A model generated the notes under the pieces. The model was given only the letters and a program-made list of their open reading frames with translations. It ran no database searches and had not been told where the DNA came from. Below, in pieces: positions 11,468 to 23,799 of a stretch of DNA of 64,000 nucleotides. Made by a program: the position numbers and the translations under genes. The DNA is taken from the NCBI RefSeq assembly GCF_000247815.1, contig NC_021673.1:52703457-52767456 (forward strand), in the 5' to 3' direction. Every line of letters begins with the position of its first letter. Positions within the stretch are counted from its first letter, which is position 1. The stretch is from Ficedula albicollis. Its lineage: Eukaryota > Chordata > Aves > Passeriformes > Muscicapidae.

Positions 11468-14177
11468 GTAAGCAGATGATTGTGTCCTTCTCTTTCTTTT
11501 CCCTGGGTTTTGTGGAAGAAAATCCCAGTTTGCCAGGATCTGACTTTCCATCAGTTATTTATGTTGCTGAGAATGAGGATCTTTCTCCCTTTCCAGCGCC
11601 TTTCTTTATTCCAACATAACTGTCTCAAAAGTGGAGCCAGCAGGAGGAAATGTCTGCTTGTTGTCCAGGTCCTGCAAAGCACAGTGCAGCCTAAGCTGCC
11701 AATTTGTGTAATTTTGCAGGAAAATGCACTGAGAATGACGAGGCAGGCACATGCTCTGCCTGTTAGACCCTCACTGCAGGGCGATTCCTCACAGCTGGAG
11801 GAAGGAACTTCTTGCACGACCAAGCATTGGCTCAATGAGTGCAAGTTCAGAGCCATAGCCACTGTCTTCTATTCATTTAAGTAAATCAGCAAAATTTTTC
11901 AATACAAATTAAGATCTAAATCCATTAAACTCTAATCATGGGAATGCTGGACCTGATTTCCAGCAGAGTACTCTTACTTTTTACATTTGCTGGTACAGAA
12001 CAGAAAAAACACAACAAAGCAAGTGTGTGACACATCTCACTTGTGTCACTCATCTGTTTTCTTCTATCTTGTGTGCTTTCAGTGTCAAATCACATAGGAA
12101 ATGTTTTACTGCTTTTACATTATGTTGTGGCCCTTTTTCTTCTTTGGCAGGCTGTTTGAAGAGTAGATCTCTGCAAAGCCCAGCCTGTGATCCACTGACA
12201 TGAAGTGGAGTCGCATCCAGCCTAAAGCTCAGCCCACTTTGTCTCACTGCTTTCTTAAGAAAGCAAGCTTCCCTCTAGTTTGCCAATATGAGTGGTTGCA
12301 GAAAAATGTATCCAGCTATGTGAACTCAAAATTGAAAGAGAAAACTTACAGGCTTTGTTCTATAGCTGCAATGATAGTGAAGCCGTACTGCTGCTAGTGC
12401 ACATCTCAGTATTTTAACATATCAAGGCCTTTCTGCAGGGTGTGTTATAAAACTACCCAAAGATATTGCAGCAATAGTTGTCTACTGCTGATTTTTAATT
12501 GCTGAGGGTAAATGCTTCTCTTCAGGAAAGGACTTTAAACCAAAACATTTTTATTTCCTCCAGGCATCTTGCTACACCTAAGAGCCATTCACAGTCTGGG
12601 AATGTTCTTTTTTTGGAAAGAAAATTTAACACTATCTTTGGGCTACATACCTGAAGATTTTTCTTCTATTTAAAAGCATCTGTGCTCCCCTTCCTTAATT
12701 TGACTTGCTCTCTCCAACTGAGACCACTTCTCATGTTTAGTCATTCAGCAACTGGAATTAGTTCTGGTAAGGACAGAGTTCCTTGTCTTGATTTTTTTTT
12801 GTTTGTTGTTTGTCTGGTTTTTTGGGTTTTTTTGTTTTGTTTCATTTGGGCTCTGTCAGACTTGTGAGCAGTCTATGGGTAAAAAAAAAAAGGGCTTTCT
12901 GTAATTTGTCAAGAGTCAGAGGATGTAATTTGATCAGTAACAGGGCATCTTCATCTCTTGCATTAAAGTGCAAAATTTTCTTTTATAGAAATGCCATTTA
13001 AAAAGAAGGGAAATTATTTAATTATTGCTACATGTTTATTTTTCTTTGAGATGAAAAATACTTTTCTAGAAAACAGAATTCAAGTTTCAACAGACTGGCG
13101 CTTGTGCGAGAGCCTCTGTGTCTCTACAGGGTATGTGTTTCCTGTGCAAATTGATATTTATGTATTCAAAATCATATCTAAACCAATTCTGTGAAAAAAT
13201 TACAGAAGGTTTCAGACTTCCAGTTGTGTAAATACTTCCTTGACTTTTAACTATATTTCTTTCCCTGATTATTTAAATCCCCAATGATGGAAAGCAGTAA
13301 TAACACTGCTGTAGACTTTGTAAAATAATAACAAGAAAGACTGGAACAATCTGTCTAATCAGGAGAGAAGTTATTATTAATAGCATTGCTATATTAAATT
13401 TTTCTTTATATAACTTTTTCATGTATTCACTATAAGTCTAAGGGGAACTGCTGCAGACATCAGGCGTGCAAGTACCATTTACAGGAATTCATGCATGGTT
13501 TCTCTTTTTTTTTTCCCAAAAAAAATCTACAATAGGAACCATGCTGTGCCCTTGTTTCTCACAGTAAACAAGTGTATTGCATTTCAGTCTAGAGAAGATG
13601 AGGGATGTCTTATCTCTCACAATGCATCAAATCCATCAATTTCTTTCATCATTTTGTTTCCTCTTGACTATGTTTTCTTTATTTTCCCACCTGATTTTCA
13701 GTATTTTATCCTTATCCGGTTTCATGAGTTCCCTCACATCAATAGTCACAGATACTTCTACTAATCCAGCAAAGAGTTTTGTGCTTCTGGTTTTTCTGCT
13801 TTTAGTCTTGCAGGTCATGAATACCTCTTCCATTGCTTTCTGAAATTTTCATTCCCTTATCCACTTTTACTGCTAGCACATATCTTTTCTCTCTTCATCA
13901 CCAGACTTTGTTTTCCAAATTATCTTACTGCTTGTTCTGCATCCTTGTCTGTGCACTCTAGCTTTGTGCCCATCTTTGCACTAGAGCTCAATTACCTGCA
14001 GCTCTGATTTGGTTATATTCCACATCTCATGTCTGCCTACTTCATCTTGTGTTCTCACTTTATCTGTTTTTTATGGAAACTTCATATCTGAAGCTTTTTT
14101 TAGCCACAATTTCTGACTCCTGCTCATCAAGTTTATGCTTTGAATGAACAGAACTAATATAGGTCATTTGGATTAGG
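11468..14177. other. T-rich unique sequence, no supported gene
   Basis: Contains T-rich and GT-rich stretches (for example 12788-12842) that generate hydrophobic-looking but meaningless frames. A 134-codon frame at 11480-11884 has no recognisable features. No mobile element was seen. Confidence 0.45.
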
Positions 14178-14335
14178 TTGATGGGGTTTTTTTGGTTTAG
14201 TGGGTTTTAGGTGAGGGGTTTTTTGGTTGTTTTAGGATTTTGTTGTTTTGGGCTTTTTGAGTTGTTTTGGGTTTTTTTGGGTTTTTTTGGTTTTTTTTGG
14301 GTTTTTTTGGGTTTTTTTTGGTTGGTTTTTTTTAT
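14178..14335 (+). repeat. G/T-only low-complexity tract
   Basis: The + strand is almost entirely G and T, with repeated GGGTTTTTTT blocks. GGG runs occur at 14269-14271, 14279-14281, 14299-14301 and 14309-14311, so a long-loop G-quadruplex is possible on this strand. Frames over it code only for F, G, W, V and L and are not genes. Confidence 0.85.
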
Positions 14336-14518
14336 TGTTTCACAAGCCTTTCAAGCTTTGTTTTCTGGTTCTCCTGTAAGTAAGTTTTGGGATTTTTAAT
14401 AGGTCATCCGCTGTAGTTAATAGCGCATAGGAAATAATGCTAATCCATTAAAATAAAGATCACATAGAGCAGATGTCTATCACATCTAGTCCTTAATTTC
14501 AAGTCATTTTCAAACTAG

Positions 14519-14755
14519 GAACTACAAATAAAACAGCAGGCAGTGAAAAAGGCTGTGAAGGGAACCATGGAGCAAAGCCAAGCCCACCATAGTAGAAACA
14601 CTGCTACAAGAATATTGATAGATGCCATTGACAGAGATTTAGAAAAACATTCCCTTTTCACCTACAAGCCAGCAAAAAGGAAGGCGGTGTGTTCTGCTTT
14701 TCGAAAATTTTCTAAAAATAAAGGAGAGAATAATAAACTAAGGAATTTTAAGTAG
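14519..14755 (+). other. Exon-like terminal segment C
   Basis: An acceptor-like TTTTCAAACTAG ends at 14518. The + frame is open for 78 codons from 14519 to a TAG at 14753-14755. The peptide is hydrophilic and basic (parts: NTATRILIDAIDRDLEKH, FTYKPAKRKAVCSAFRKF) with a lysine-rich C-terminus. A polyadenylation-type AATAAA sits at 15014-15019, about 260 bases downstream, with others inside the segment. Its phase does not join directly to segment B, so an unseen exon would be needed between them. The protein is not recognised; a chance open frame or a decayed gene fragment is equally possible. Confidence 0.2.
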
Positions 14756-16724
14756 CAGCTGCTTCTCTCAAAGCTAACTGAGAACTGAGGGCTTTACAGA
14801 CCAAGGACGTTTTGAATGTGGGTGATGCTGGAGGTGGGGAGCATCCAGAAAGGAAATGAGATAATCATCTTTAGGGGACACAGGGAACAAGACTCCTTGA
14901 ACCATGAGGCTTGACTGAGCAGCAGATGTAAGTTTAGCTGAGATGCTGAGCTGCCCGCTGTTTGTTTATCCTACTCCTCTCAAGGAACCTGCACTTTGCG
15001 CTTATTTTCTGTAAATAAACAAGATTACACCAAATGATATACCTGACTTCTATTTTTCATCTTAAGAGGAACAGCTTGCCAGGATGTATTGGCTAACTGC
15101 TTCAGCAAAGTGGGTAATAGCATGAATTTGTAGTGCAAATTTAGAGGAGGTGACAAAGTTGATTTGAAAGATAGAATACAGTAGATGACATCCACAAATC
15201 AGTGCTCTACATTCACATGGCTTTTAAAACTAGCCTGTCTCTAGTTAGTTATTTAATATTTTTCAACAATATAAATTTATTTTTTTAAAAAAGGTCTAGA
15301 GCCCCACTTGAGATCAAGCTTCCTATTCTAAAGAAATTGTAAATAGAGAGAATAGGAAAAAAAAAATTAATGGGGCTTTGAACTAATGTGATTTAAAGTT
15401 GCCTCAAAGTACCGTCACATTTGTCTTGTACTTTCACCTGCCCAAACATTTAATACATCATCATGAAGAACTTTAAAAGCAAAACAGTCAAATGCAAACT
15501 CATTAAGCTGACTTGCATTTTGTCAAGCAAAATCACCTTTGTGTACTTGCAGTAAGATTACTCTAGTTTGTCCTTCAGAAGTAAACATACTAGAGTCTGA
15601 ATAACAGTAAGCAACCTGACTTTAGAAGGTGCTAATATATTCTCCTGTTGACATGGGTCAGGTAATGCATGTACTTGCTATTCTGCCACAGTAAGTACTG
15701 ACTGAAAATTGGAATATTTGTTGATAAGTTTGGGCATTTTGAACCAAAAAAAAAAAAAAAAGACATTTCAATGCATTTCAATGAATCAAAAACCTATTGT
15801 TCTCTTATGAAATACTGTATTTTTTAAGATTTTAAGCGGTCAGATTTCTAAGACTGAATGGCTCAACTCAATCAAATTGTCATTTTTCTAAACCACAGTT
15901 TCCTCACAGAATGGCGTGCTCTCATACAATAATGATCTTCAAGCAATAGTAATTTCCAGTTAGTCAGAAGAAAAATAAGTGGCACTATTATAATTTAAAG
16001 TCTCCTATAAGCATTTAGTAGAAAACACTCCCGTAGGCATGGATCCCTTCCATTTGACAATTATGTTGAATAATTATTTGCCCATTCCCATTAGCAACAA
16101 ATGGTGCTTCTTGTGACTGCCCTACATGAGTTGTCCAGCTCTGCTCTCGCTCATTTTTGAGATCTATAACTATGAATGTAGATAGGCAAAAATGCTAGCT
16201 TTGTGATTTATCAGAGGCAAGTAAGGAGCTATGAAAGGGAAATATTCACTGCAAAGGCACCAGGACCATTCAGATCATTAATGTTAAATGGCAGCTTTCT
16301 CTGAGTGACAATAAAAGGGGTGAAAACACCTTTTAGGATTTGCTCTTCTATGATAAGCAGTGAGAACAAAAATCTCAAGATAATGTAGATAATGTTTTGC
16401 CCTGCTGACTACTGCTTGTTGGTTTTAATTTTTTTAATTACAAAAAACCACATATTTGTGTTACAGCTCCTTTCATTTTAAGTAGGAAAATAATTCCTTT
16501 GAAATTCTTTAAAATGCCAGATTTTCTGTGCTTTGCTGTACTAGACATTTACTGCTGGAAGCAATTAGCAACAATTGAAGAAGCTGTTTTATTCTGACAA
16601 GAAATGAATGAGTTGCCACCTACGCTTCTCATTAAAAAACTAATCTGAAAAGCCACTGTTGAAAGTATTTCGCAGCATTTTGTCAGCTACCTTTTATTGT
16701 TTTGCTGTACCTTTTGTGGCTCTT
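14756..16724. other. AT-rich unique sequence
   Basis: No gene or mobile element is supported. An A-run lies at about 15746-15761. The even AT-rich composition without repeats could include conserved non-coding DNA, but that cannot be judged from one sequence. Confidence 0.4.
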
Positions 16725-17215
16725 GACAGGCTTCAGAGGTAGGCTCATGCAGACCTCATGAAGCTCAACAAGGTCAGTGGAAGGTCTGCACCAGCACAAA
16801 CACAGGCTGGGTGGTGAATGGTTAGGGCCATTAAGATGCTCAGAGGGCTGCAGCACCTCTGTTATGAGCACAGGCTGAGAGAGCTGGGGAAGAGAAGGCT
16901 CCAGAGAGACCTAAGAGCAGCCTTGCAGCACCTTATGGAAGCTACAAGAGAGCTGGAGATGGAGAGTTTTACAAGGGTATACAGTGATAAGACAAGGGAG
17001 AATAGCTTGAGACTGAGAGAGGGTAGATTTAGATTGGATATTAGGAAGAAATTCTTCACTGTGAGGGTGGTGAGGCACTGAAACAGGTTTCCCAGAGAGG
17101 TTGTGGGTGCCCCATCCCTGAAAGTGTTCAAGGCCAGGCTGAAAGGGGCCCTGAACAACCTAGCCTAGTGTAAGGTGTCCCTGCCCTTGGCAGTGAGGTT
17201 AAAATAAGATAATCT
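16725..17215 (+). mobile_element. CR1 LINE 3' fragment
   Basis: Strong resemblance to the end of the reverse-transcriptase ORF and the 3' region of avian CR1 elements. Landmarks are CAGACCTCATGAAGCTCAACA near 16750, AGATGCTCAGAGGGCTGCAGC near 16833, TTAGGAAGAAATTCTTCACTG near 17040, CCCAGAGAGGTTGTGGGTGCC near 17090 and GTGTCCCTGCCC near 17176. The usual terminal repeat is degraded to ATAATCTTTAGG. Frames on both strands here are broken LINE sequence. CR1 copies in birds are usually truncated at the 5' end, as this one is. Confidence 0.92.
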
Positions 17216-17603
17216 TTAGGGACACATCTGGTCAAGTAACCTACAAGTGACCTGGGCTCAGAGGTTCAGCTTACATGCCACAGAGCAAGTAGCACAGGGA
17301 AAAAATAAGCTCTTAACATCTCCTACAAAGGGGAGAGCAAACTTCAGGGGTGGAATTTTAGTGCTCTGAGACCAGGTCACCTGTAGGTTTCTGTCTAGGG
17401 CCTGTGAAGGTCAGTGTCTGTTTAAGATTTTAGTTTGGAGACAGAAGAAGACTGCAGATTCTGCCATAGCTGTGCTGGATACAATTCCTAATATTTCCAC
17501 TAATAAAAGCAACTTCACAATGTCATGCAATACTTGTTGCTGATAAATGCTATTTCACTATTCTTAAAAGAAAAGAAGATGCCTCATGTCCCTGACATCA
17601 TAT

Positions 17604-17652
17604 GTATATATATATATAAATATATATAAACATATATAAATATATATATAAA
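17604..17652. repeat. TA-rich simple repeat
   Basis: Runs of TATATA interrupted by AAA and ACA blocks, with no unit longer than about 12 bases. Confidence 0.85.
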
Positions 17653-19264
17653 GACCATATTTCTTTTCAGAGCTTCATTCCAGTGCAGCCAGTTCACACA
17701 TTTTAGCATGTGAAAAATAGCATGTGAAAAATATAAAGTCATACTATTTTTAACTTATTATTAAAAGCCACAAATTTAATTTCGAAAATTGGAGTTTTGC
17801 ATTTAGCTATAATAGAGACATAACTAGTTAAGGCATATAAGTTTCTACATAGCAAACAGCAATAGGTTAATAATAGGTTCGTCTGATGCTGAATAACCTT
17901 CTTGAAAACAGAATATCCTAAGATACTCTACACTATGCCTGTCAGTGTCAGGAAAAGGCTATTTTTAACTTTGTAAAAATGTTTGCCATATTGAGATGGA
18001 TTTAATCATCCAGGGCTGATTGGATTAAGCAGCTATTTACTTAGAATAAAACACAGAACCAAAATATTGTTTAAGTCAATAAGGAAGAGATACTTATTTT
18101 ACCTTTTATGTTGTTGGATGAGCTGAAAAGACTCCAGAAAAGCAGTGTGTATTAATAAATATAAAACACTTCAAAAAAATTTTTAATGTGGAAGGTGCCT
18201 GTTGTTTTCCATTTACTCCCTCCAGAATTTCTGTGTGGCTGCAAATTCAGAGGTGAGTGTTTACACTGAGGATGGATGAGATGCCCACATCCCTTGCAGA
18301 CCCAGAGCATTAGCCAGTTCCACATGTTGGCTCGTAGCCCCATCTGCCTTTAACAGTGTCACTGAAGGAACCCATTTGTCCCTGCACAGCTTTGCTAAGT
18401 GCTACTCACCCTTCAGCTCAGGGACCCAGTCTCTCCTTGTCTGCTGGGGGTTTCAACTTCTGATTTCTGGTAAGCACCTTCAGGCCTGTCAGATGCTGGT
18501 GACAACATGCCTCACTGCAAGGAAGAGACACCACAGACCTCTGCCTTCTCTGTTTGTAGATTCCCCAGGGAAGGTGGCAGCAGGGAGATGGGGAATGAGG
18601 GATGTCTGTGTTGACACGTCTGGGTGAGAGACAGCAAATTTTGTGGCTTCTGCAAAAATAAGGTAGCTGTTCCTCTGCTTTGGTTACAGAATTTATGTTA
18701 GCTGTAGCTTGAACTCAAGTCTTAAAGTTGCTTTTCGAAGAACTATGTGGGTCTTAGTATCTTTTAAAAATATTTCTTAACTATTGTGTATTTTTATCTT
18801 CAAAAAAAGTCAAACATGCAATTTTCAGTTGTTCTGGGTCATTAGACAAATTGCCATTTCTTTTTCTTATCCTACAGCTTGAGATTCTAGCATCTTCAGT
18901 GGCTCATTTCTTGGATTAAATATGTTAGTTTAACTGGTGAGAAAAATGATCAATTTCTCAGGAAATCTTAAGATTTGCTGTACACTTACCCAGAAGCTGA
19001 ACAATTTTTCTTCTTTACAGATGACAACTCTCATCAATCTCTTGCAGATAGACAAATGAAAATATAAGTTGTGATCCATGCATAGTATTATAGCCACAGG
19101 TTGCTGGTAAAAAAATTTATGAGTTCAGCTAGCTGAAACTTTGTGCCTTCTTCTCTAATAGAAGCTTTCTCTCTGCTCCACCTGTGATGCTGGCAAGCCC
19201 AAAGGCTAGGATCTAGCATTTGGGTTTGTTTCTCTCACCCCTTTTGAAAGGAGGATGGTAAAGG

Positions 19265-19311
19265 ATATATATATATATATTTATATGTCTGTGTATATAT
19301 ATATATATATA
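19265..19311. repeat. TA dinucleotide repeat
   Basis: Two TA runs separated by TTATATGTCTGTG. Confidence 0.85.
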
Positions 19312-20226
19312 CTATTGTGGTCACAAGTGCTGTCAAAAACCACAAGATTAATACAGAAAAAAGCAGTACCTGCTTCAGCCAGCCTCATGCTATATTAAGA
19401 ATCTCCTTTTTCCTGCTCAGAAGTGGCAGACAGGCTTGACCCTCAGATTCTATATGTCAGCTCTCACACATTTTAAAATTCCTTATAATCTTGGATACAC
19501 TTTTCAAAACCGCTAATGGTTACTGTGCTATCATCAAGGTTTTGCATTTCCCAGCAGACACTCTGAAGTGAAAGCTTTTCTGCACACCAGAAATTTCACC
19601 ATCTCTTTTGCAAAAGGTGTTAGGGTCTGTTGTTCCTTCTTTCTATTTCTTTCTCAGTGTTTTTTTCCCCTCTCTCCTTTCCACCTGCCCTCCAGCTGCA
19701 GCTGCTGTATCCTGGGGCCTGATTTCATTTTGTAATGATTATTTTAGAGCCTCTGTGATCCCTAGTCTCCAGCTCTGCAGAGAAAGTTTTCGCTGTCTTG
19801 TTGTTTATTTACCCACTCATCTGAAATCCTAGAGAGTAAAAGATGTGGAATAATGCATCATACAGAAAGAAATTGTTCATGTCCCCCCTTTGCACACTGT
19901 TAACAAAAGATCATCTATTTTATTAACAATGCAGTTAATTCCAGCAGCTATTACTTATAAAAAATGTCTGCAATAATGGACTTAATATCCTATTTACTGT
20001 CCTTTAACTTGGCACTTCTATTTGAATGACAGTAGTCCCATATTTTAATGTCCCTTACCACACACTTTTATACTCCAGCAAACATTTGCACTGTGCTATA
20101 AAATGTAGGTGATACCAGATTTCTCTATTCTGTACAGTTTAAAAACTAAGAAAAAGTCCAACTAGATTTGGATTTTGTTTTAAAAAAAAATCCATCTCCA
20201 GTATGTAGATACATATATTTATATTT

Positions 20227-20291
20227 NNNNNNNNNNNNNNNNNNNNNNNNNNNNNNNNNNNNNNNNNNNNNNNNNNNNNNNNNNNNNNNNN
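20227..20291. other. Assembly gap (65 N)
   Basis: Sixty-five undetermined bases directly before the hexanucleotide array. The gap probably marks where the assembler failed in the repeat, so the true size is unknown. Confidence 0.99.
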
Positions 20292-20809
20292 TACATTTAC
20301 ATTTACATTTACATTTACATTTACATTTACATTTACATTTACATTTACATTTACATTTACATTTACATTTACATTTACATTTACATTTACATTTACATTT
20401 ACATTTACATTTACATTTACATTTACATTTACATTTACATTTACATTTACATTTACATTTACATTTACATTTACATTTACATTTACATTTACATTTACAT
20501 TTACATTTACATTTACATTTACATTTACATTTACATTTACATTTACATTTACATTTACATTTACATTTACATTTACATTTACATTTACATTTACATTTAC
20601 ATTTACATTTACATTTACATTTACATTTACATTTACATTTACATTTACATTTACATTTACATTTACATTTACATTTACATTTACATTTACATTTACATTT
20701 ACATTTACATTTACATTTACATTTACATTTACATTTACATTTACATTTACATTTACATTTACATTTACATTTACATTTACATTTACATTTACATTTACAT
20801 TTACATTTA
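20292..20809. repeat. (TTACAT)n hexanucleotide microsatellite
   Basis: 518 bases, about 86 units, with no interruption seen. The array begins at the assembly gap and ends at TTATTTATGTG. The His-Leu repeat frame across it is a translation artefact. The left end is unresolved, so the real array is at least this long. Confidence 0.97.
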
Positions 20810-21650
20810 TTTATGTGTATAAATTGGGCTTGATTCTATTGTCTTCACTGAAGTCAATGAAGCCGGTTTGGTTAAACGACAGAAGCCAGCTGTGTATGAC
20901 ACAGTGTGGATATGTGTATTTGCTCTGTGAACTGCAAAATAGCCTATTGGGACTGATATAAAATACAACAAACTGATGTAATTTGGAACAATGCTTTCCA
21001 TGGTGAAGGAGCAAAGCAATCAAATTATTAAAATAGCTGGAATAAAGCTTATTGCACAAAGTAGCTTATATGTCAAAAATACGTGATCAATTAGAGAGTA
21101 GTTTATGTGCTTTATATTATAACTCTACAATGAGAGATAGGCAAATCTCCTTTCAGAGACTGTTTCTAGCCCACACTGTTCATAATCTATGGTTTTAAGG
21201 AAAGCATATGAATTTCAACAAAATTTAACATTGAGAAAAATGCTCTGCTCTGCCACAGTGTAAGGTCAGAGCAGGCACACATATTGTTGGAAAGCGCCTC
21301 TGCTACAGATGTTACAGTGGAACTGCCCCTCAGCTCTTTAAGGCTCCTGCAGCCTCTGATTCTCATCATCTCCACCTACTCTTAGCCTCATTGGTCATCA
21401 AAGCATTTTCTCGGACTTTCTTTACTAGCACTTTGTATGATGAAGCGATGTTCAAGTGCATGCTCTATATTTACTTCCTCTTTTTGTTTGTTTTTTTCCT
21501 TTTCCTTCTGCATTTAGGAAAGCGTCTTGAAAACCAGTCTCTGGGGAACGCTCCTAGGCTCCCTGGACAGCTGTTTTTATTAAATGACTATGCTACTTTT
21601 AGACACAAAGTGTAGTTTTTTGTTCTCCTTTCCAAATTGCTCGTGGGAGC
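20810..21650. other. Unique sequence, nothing recognised
   Basis: No gene, RNA or repeat is supported. The short frames in both directions have no recognisable features. Confidence 0.45.
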
Positions 21651-21914
21651 GCAGGTAAGAAGATAGTAATTTTTTTATTTTCACTTTGATGTACCTAGGT
21701 ACTTGCAGGTAAGAAGATAGTAATTTTTTTTATTTTCACTTTGATGTACCTATGTACTATGAGTACCAATTTACTATCTATGAGTACCAATGTAGTACCT
21801 ATGAGTATACGCAGGTAAGAAGATAGTAATTTTTTTATTTTCACTTTGATGTACCTAGGTACTATGAGTACCAATTTACTACCTATGAGTACCAATGTAG
21901 TACCTATGAGTATA
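21651..21914. repeat. Nested tandem repeat, units of 54 and about 105 bases
   Basis: A core starting GCAGGTAAGAAGATAGTAAT recurs at 21651, 21705 and 21811. The first copy lacks a 52-base tail that the other two carry. The tail itself contains a roughly 21-base subrepeat built on CTATGAGTACCAAT. A minus-strand frame with an apparent amino-acid repeat comes only from this array. Confidence 0.92.
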
Positions 21915-22094
21915 TTGATGAAGGTTGTCATCATCTGAGGAGGCTGATAGGGAAATCGAGAGCTTGATGTTTCCAAGCTATTTCCTCTTAATTTGTCCAT
22001 AATTTTTATATCTAATTGGTTGACAGCCTTTTAGTTGTGTGGCAACCAGCCCAGCAGCAGAATCTTGAAATCTTTGGTGAATGGCCATAGTGAA

Positions 22095-22180
22095 TATACG
22101 TGCAGATTGGATGTGAATTGGACTTGATGATCAACAGGGGGACTCTGTGGTCTTAGAAGTCTTTTCCAACCTTAAGGGCT
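22095..22180 (+). mobile_element. CR1-like LINE 3' tail, short and degraded
   Basis: The stretch TTGGACTTGATGATC followed by TTAGAAGTCTTTTCCAACCTTAAG matches the terminal part of avian CR1 elements, with a short insertion after GATC. Only the last 80 or so bases are recognisable. Confidence 0.6.
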
Positions 22181-23655
22181 CTTTGAAAGACCCATTAAGA
22201 AAGAATCCATTGTGTCATAACCCTTTCCACTCCAGACCACACCCATGTGGAAAGTGAAAAACATCCAGGATAAACTGAATAACTGTGCATGCCAGTGTTC
22301 TCCCTGAGGGTTTACCCAGCTAGGGAGATTCACAGTTCAACTCTTCTCAAAAAAAGACAATTTTGTTTTACCAAAAGTCACCAGGAAGAACAGGAAAAAC
22401 ATCTGTGTAGGAAATGCAAGGCATAGTGAAGAGCAGTATTTAATTGTTGGTAGACACTAGGCATAAACACATGGCACATACACTGTTTTTTAGGATTGGA
22501 CTTTCAGAACAAGCATGAGATATTTTGAGTGACAACTGCTTTTGGAAAAAGTTGTTAGATATGTTTCTAGGAGAAAATAATCTGTCCCTTCTGAGACCCC
22601 GTTAAGGAAAAGGTGGTACTGTTGGTACTGTTAGATATTTGTCAGAGCTAAGTAAAATTATCTTTGACTTTTGTGTAAAGAAAATAATTTGGTATAGATT
22701 TACATCGTTCTTGTGGTTTAGGAACTATGTTCTACAATTTAGTCTTCTCACTGAAAACCATCCTGCCCCTTTCCCACCACAGCCCTCCAGCTGGAGGCAC
22801 AGAAGAGAAAGATCATGGGTTGAGATAAGAACAATTCACTGTAAACAGCAGGGAGACGAGCAAACAAACAGTAACCACAAAAATACTAACAACAGAAGGT
22901 GTAAGAAAAAGAAACTAATTACACAGAAAGCCCCTGACAATAAACAAATGCCAGACTGTTCAGTCAGCTATGTTTTCTCGACCTGAAGGAACCCCTTCTC
23001 CACGGAAAAGTCTCTTTCCCCTGCCTCTGGCAACGATAAGAGGTGCTATAGAACTAACCTCAGGGTCCTGACCATGGCCCTTCATGGCTATTATGAAAAA
23101 ATTAACCTGGTGAGAACCATGACAATAATTCTTCATAAAGATAATGTATGAATTACAACTTTCAAACTAGAACGTGTGTCTTCAGCATTTTTATTCCTCC
23201 TTTTTTTGCAGGCAGCTCTATTGCTCATATGCTCTGCAAACAATAGCTTTCTGTGTAAATAAGCAGGGCCCCAAAAAGCCAGCTTGCTACAGCAGGAGGT
23301 AAGAACAGCAAACCAAAGGTTATTGCAACACTGCAGTGGGAATGCTATGCCTCAAATAATACAAAATTTTCATGTACAAAATGTCTACAAAGGTCTATTT
23401 TTAAGAAGGCAATGTCAAGTTGTATAATTTTATAAAGTGTGTTTTTACAAAGATAAGCTGTTTTCTTTGCACACTGTTAAAATATTAAAGTGTAAGTTTT
23501 ATATGGGAAGTAACAGAATGGACAAATAAACATTTACTAGGGTTTTTAATTGGTGGTAAATTTCTAAAACATAAAATCAGTTTCACCTTTATTATTTTAT
23601 TTCTAAATGTACATCATGGTGGTAACGTATCATTAAACTGTAATATGTTTATGCC
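22181..23655. other. Unique sequence, no supported gene
   Basis: A 115-codon + frame at 22639-22986 lies here without recognisable features. No mobile element is seen. Confidence 0.45.
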
Positions 23656-23799
23656 TTTTTGCATTGTGAAGTAGTTAAAAAAATGAAAGAAGTAACAAAT
23701 TTCTGTTTGACAAATGCTCTATCCCCCTTTTTGCATTGTGGAGTAGTTAAAAAAATGAAAGAAGAAACAAATTTCTGTTTGACAAATGCTCTATCCCTT
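23656..23799. repeat. Tandem duplication, 72-base unit, 2 copies
   Basis: The unit containing GCATTGTGAAGTAGTT (23661) recurs 72 bases later (23733) with a few changes (GAAG against GGAG, GTAACA against GAAACA). Both copies end in AAATGCTCTATCCC. Confidence 0.92.

Larger units (their letters stand above)
17216..20226. other. Unique sequence with TA dinucleotide runs
   Basis: No supported gene. TA-rich simple repeats lie at about 17604-17652 and 19265-19311. Short open frames at 18152-18627 and 19608-19832 show nothing recognisable. Confidence 0.5.

Noticed and set aside
11111..11551. 146-codon minus-strand open frame
   Set aside because: No recognised domain. The opposite strand offers an alternative with splice-like borders (11290-11467), so the minus frame was kept only as a rival reading.
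16818..17158. Overlapping frames on both strands with Arg/Leu-rich peptides
   Set aside because: They lie in the CR1 3' fragment and are broken LINE or antisense translations.
20168..20833. 221-codon open frame of His-Leu repeats
   Set aside because: It is the translation of the TTACAT microsatellite and the N gap.
21695..22000. Minus-strand frame with repeated Ile/Val/Leu-rich peptide, membrane-protein-like
   Set aside because: It arises wholly from the 105-base tandem repeat; the amino-acid repeat mirrors the DNA repeat.
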